Assembly: GCA_963853835.1 (NCBI GenBank)
Contig: OY970820.1
Span: 51,828,407-51,892,406 of the forward strand
Source of the DNA: Calendula officinalis
Taxonomy: Eukaryota; Streptophyta; Magnoliopsida; Asterales; Asteraceae
Length of the DNA stretch: 64,000 nt
Reading direction: 5' to 3'
Positions 60,425 to 64,000 of this stretch are shown here, in pieces. The number at the start of each line of letters is the position of its first letter. Within the stretch, counting starts at the first letter, position 1. Both the position numbers and the translations under genes were made by a program. The notes beneath the pieces were generated by a model that was given only the letters and a program-made list of their open reading frames with translations, was not told where the DNA came from and did no database searches.

Positions 60425-60555
60425 AATGATGTTTAAAAGTAAAAAGTGAAGGTAAAAGGATTATTTTACTTTGTTAAAGTGGATAGTTAATGGGTAAATA
60501 TCTCACTATTTTTGCCAAATAAGAAATTTTTTTAATATGTATCACTTTTTTCTCC

Positions 60556-60715
60556 TATAGGTCTTTGGTTCAAGTCTCGTCGTGGATAAATGATGTGTTT
60601 ATTCTTTAAAAAAATGATGTTTAAAAATAAAAAGTAAAGCTAAAAGGATTATTTCACTTTGTTAAAGTAGATAGTTAATAGGTAAATATCTCACTATTTT
60701 TGCCAAATATTTTTT
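60556..60715 (+). repeat. Partial duplicate of the SINE and its right flank
   Basis: ATAGGTCTTTGGTTCAAGTC onwards repeats the B-box part of the SINE, skips most of its 3' half, and then repeats the flank (AAAAAAATGATGTTTAAAA...ATCTCACTATTTTTGCCAAAT) found at 60420-60525, with scattered mismatches. Confidence 0.75.
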
Positions 60716-60963
60716 TTTAAAGTGTATCATTTATTTTGAATAGGAGAAAGTATTTACTTGAGTATTAAGACATTTCTGAATTAATTAACTAGCGCGACCA
60801 TTTCGATGGCTTTGCTTTACGGCACTTCTGTATGTTGTGTATACCCGCATGTACCTAATTCCCACCTATATCAGAACCGAGATAAAAGAAAGCATCGTCG
60901 GAGGTTTCCGATTCCGAACTGATCGCCACCGAGTTGACGCAGATCCGAATCAGCTATTAATAT

Positions 60964-62296
60964 ATGGAAGGAGTTGGGGCGCGACTCGGCCGATCCTCAA
61001 CTCGGTACGGACCGGCCACCGTATTTACAGGTCCGGTAAGGAAGTGGAAGAAGAAGTGGATCCATGTAACGCCCCCAAACACCGCCGCCGCTGGCACCGG
61101 TGCATCAACTAATAATCACCAAGCTACAATCAACGGTAACGGAAATTCTTCTTCTAACGGTAGTAATGATAACGGCTCTCATCTTAAGCTATATAAATGG
61201 ACTCCGATTAGTCAAAATCAAAACGCCGTCGCGGATAATAGTACCAATGGTGATGCCGAGGACGACGGTGCCGCCTCCGAAGTGGATGAAGAGCCGCCTC
61301 GCCGTAAGATTAAGTATATTCCGGTAACAATCCATCACTTTTTGTTGAGTTTCTGATGATTGTTGTGTTTTGATCTGATTGTCAGTTATAATGCTTTATA
61401 TCAAGAACGAGATCTGTTAATATAAGAAAAAGTTACAGTTAATTTAGTTAGAAATTCATACATAGTCTATGTAACATAAATCCGAATTTTAATAGGTACA
61501 GGTTAGGGTTTATGCTGTTGGATTTGGAATGCAAAATGCATCAGATCAACTGTATGAGTTTGAACATGGAAAAAATTAGAACTGTCAAGGTTTAAACTAT
61601 TTCTGTTAAGTGTTAACACAATGCTAATATTGTGCTCTGAATTGCAGTAGACTTTGTGAAATTATTAAAGTTAACTTGAACTTGTCACATTGTAATTTAG
61701 ATGTTTAACTAATAATCTAATACTTGCATTGAATTGAATTTATGTATTTTCAGATAGCCTTACTTGAAGAAGAAAAGAAAGAGGCAGAGGAGAATATTGA
61801 TGAATCTGTTGAAACAGACCAAAATTTGAAGGCTGATGATGATGCCAATGGAAAACCAGATATTAATGATGTCCCCATGGAAGAAGATGAGGTAAATTTG
61901 TATTTTAGAATTTTATCTGAAATACCTTTGAAGTTGTTTTTGGTAAAAGTGCTGGGTTAAAATCGTTTTTCTTTGATTAACCAAAACATTAATTTAGTAA
62001 ATATGATTACAAAAACTAATATGAGAATAATGATTCAGTTTTTGATGAAACTAATTAGGAGGTTGTAAACACTTAATATATTTTGAGCCAATTTTACCCT
62101 ATGTTCTTTTTAGCTGATTCGTTATCAACAAAGGATAACTCGAATCGACATATTTTTAGCGTTTTTCTTTTTCTTTTTTTTTTCTTAGGTTTGTGAGGAG
62201 GCAAATTTAGGAAGGCAAGATCTGAACGAAAGCACATTGGATTTGAATGCTCATGATGGAGATGAAGGTTCAGAAGACAACAAAGATCAAGCGTGA
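60964..62296 (+). CDS. Conserved plant protein of unknown function
   Basis: Three exons: 60964-61323, 61754-61891, 62189-62296, GT-AG introns; 606 nt, 201 residues. The start MEGVGARLGRSSTRYG opens a conserved, basic N-terminal block (ATVFTGPVRKWKKKWIHV) that I recognise from single-copy plant proteins such as the Arabidopsis At4g22320 type. A low-complexity Asn/Ser/Gly stretch follows, then LKLYKWTPI, then acidic segments (GDAEDDGAASEVDEEPPRRK and LLEEEKKEAEENIDESVE), ending NAHDGDEGSEDNKDQA. No enzyme motif, signal peptide or membrane segment is visible; the protein is mostly disordered and could be nuclear, which is only an inference. A longer frame starting at 60837 overlaps in another frame and is not the gene. 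Confidence 0.85.
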
Positions 62297-62891
62297 TAAA
62301 TTATTATTATTTTTTTTAATATTAGGTGGCGAAAAGGATGAAAGAAATGGTGGTCTAGAAAGAGACCCCAGATGTTGAAGAATGAATCTGTTGATGAAGT
62401 ATACTGAAAAACTTTTGACTAAATTGTTTTTAAATCAAAGATTAACAAGTATGGTTTCAGTTTATATGGATGATGCAAGTTTTGAGTAATGATTCTGAAA
62501 CACATTTGATTTGTTCATTTTTCATCTTAAATGGTGTGGATTTTGCTTGAGTTAATTTCTTTGTTTGACAAAGTATTTATTTTTCGTTTTGTGTGCTAGT
62601 AATAATGCAAAATAAAAACCAAAAGAGAATATCATTTAGCTTCAACTCAATTTATTAGTTAAAAATCTCCTTTTTTAGTTGTCATATGTAATGAAAGCTA
62701 TCAACTCATGTGGACAACACAAGAAAGTTTGGAGTGTTCAAATCTGGTTTTTTGTTGAATTAAAAACCAGAGCATTATCATTAATTTGCTAATGCGCCAA
62801 CATTTTGGAACAAGTAAAATTGAAGAAAACGTAAAACAATGACATAAAATTTCACAAGAGCAAACAGAAACTTAGTTTAATTGCATCAACT
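62297..62891. other. Convergent 3' flanks of the unknown gene and MPC2
   Basis: No further gene seen; it should contain both 3' untranslated regions. Confidence 0.5.
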
Positions 62892-63945
62892 TTATTCTTT
62901 TATGTCAGCAACCTCCTTCTCTTCATTAAAATAATCATGCCTGGTAGCAAACAAAAACATCAGCCATTCTAATTCTATTCATATCAAATGTTGACTTTCT
63001 ACACCAAACTTTAAGTCAACAGGTTTGACTTACCTAATTTTCCTGGAGAGTTGATACAACCCTGTTCCAGCCATCGCAACATTTACACTAAAAAGGTTCC
63101 AGTTTTTCTGTAAACAATAATCATAAACAAGAAAAATATAAATTAACCATTTACCATTTTTATCTTCACCATTTACCATTACCATATTATATTAATGGAA
63201 AATGAAAAATATACTCTATACAAAGTACAAACATCAGTTAGAATCGAACAGTTATTGCAGCTTCTTTTTTAATTTTGATATTTTATATAAATTAATTTTA
63301 ACAATAAAACAAAATCTGGCACGAGCTCTATACAAGGTTCATGGAATTTTAAGTTAAAATAACTAGTTGCTACCTATCTAGAATTTATCATATAGTTTTA
63401 ATGTAATTGTTGAAAACTTAAGAATCCATGATTAACTTTCAGTTTGAAAACTAATTTAATAAATATTTGAAGCAAAATTTATCAACTTGTTCATTATCAT
63501 CATTATAATTAAGTTGATGCTGTAAATTAATGTCTAGAAATCCACTTATTTGCCTTTATTGATGGAGATTTTGCACATTTGATAAACCGTCAAATATTTT
63601 ACTTAAATTACATAGCCGACATGCCAAGTTAAATGTTGAAACTTTAATAGTAAAATTTATTTTACTTACCGGCGTGATTACCATGCTGTAACGAGACCAT
63701 ATAATTCCAGTGGCTGTAACAGCTGCAAATTAATGATAAAGATTAAAATAATTGTATGATCAATATTCATTCCTTCCCAAACAAAAACAGTATTTCTTTC
63801 CAAATCATATAATTGACATAAAAAAAAAGAATAAAAGATTGAATACCAAATTGTTGCGGGTATGAAAGTTTCTCTGGTGGCTTGGCAAAATCTGCAATAT
63901 TAGCTATACTGATTCCCCACTTAAAAGTTGGAGCCCAAAAATGAA
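62892..63945 (-). CDS. MPC2: Mitochondrial pyruvate carrier 2-type protein, 5' end outside window
   Basis: Four exons visible on the minus strand: 63847-63945, 63671-63723, 63034-63107, 62892-62940, all GT-AG; the first exon with the ATG lies beyond position 64000. The protein reads HFWAPTFKWGISIANIADFA, KPPEKLSYPQQF, VTATGIIWSRYSMVITP, KNWNLFSVNVAMAGTGLYQL and ends HDYFNEEKEVADIKE. These blocks match the MPC2 branch, not MPC1, of the UPF0041 family. Three hydrophobic segments are expected and two to three are visible. With MPC1 it forms the heterodimer that carries pyruvate across the inner mitochondrial membrane. Nothing in the visible part is broken. Confidence 0.93.
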
Positions 63946-64000
63946 CTACAAAAACATAAACATAAACATATTAGTCAATTAATATTGTTAAACAAAACTA

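Overview
The window is nuclear DNA of a flowering plant. Six host genes have eudicot-like protein sequences and GT-AG introns, and they sit in a thick layer of plant transposons. The transposon mix and the AT-rich intergenic DNA feel like a large dicot genome, possibly Asteraceae, but that family-level guess comes from memory of similar genomes and is not proven here.

Layout: 1-8159 holds two nested Ty1/copia elements on the minus strand; element A is inserted in the gag gene of element B. 8160-11151 is intergenic and contains a long-TIR element and a microsatellite. 11152-22963 is a decayed Ty3/gypsy element of the Tat type (two RNase H-like regions, plus an intron-containing antisense gene between pol and the 3' LTR), interrupted by a piece of another LTR element. 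24196-25236 is a Mutator-like terminal-inverted-repeat element packed with CACATGTG palindromes. 25439-32260 is a Helitron remnant whose helicase is split by a 6.2-kb CACTA transposon (25870-32063) with broken TNPA-like and TNP2-like genes. 34265-43510 is a complete non-coding LTR retrotransposon (LARD-like) with 2.46-kb LTRs that are almost identical and a 5-bp target duplication. 43511-46133 holds an AT microsatellite, a large fold-back repeat and a 724-bp hAT-type element.

The gene-rich end is 46563-64000: EMC3 (minus), a DEK_C/SWIB chromatin protein (minus), a plastid-targeted glycine-rich membrane protein (plus), alkaline ceramidase (minus), a conserved plant protein of unknown function (plus), and the 3' part of a mitochondrial pyruvate carrier 2-type gene (minus, running off the right edge). 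The order SWIB - ceramidase - unknown - MPC recalls Arabidopsis At4g22360 - At4g22330 - At4g22320 - At4g22310, so this looks like conserved microsynteny.

These genes do not form one pathway; they are ordinary housekeeping functions (ER membrane protein insertion, chromatin, sphingolipid turnover, mitochondrial pyruvate import). Small elements (a 374-bp fold-back MITE in two introns, one copy carrying a nested hAT MITE; a MULE MITE; a tRNA-derived SINE; a Harbinger transposase remnant) are scattered among them. The most unusual signals are the CACATGTG-palindrome element family, a set of tandem hairpins with compensatory base changes in the LARD LTRs, and the spliced antisense gene of the gypsy element.
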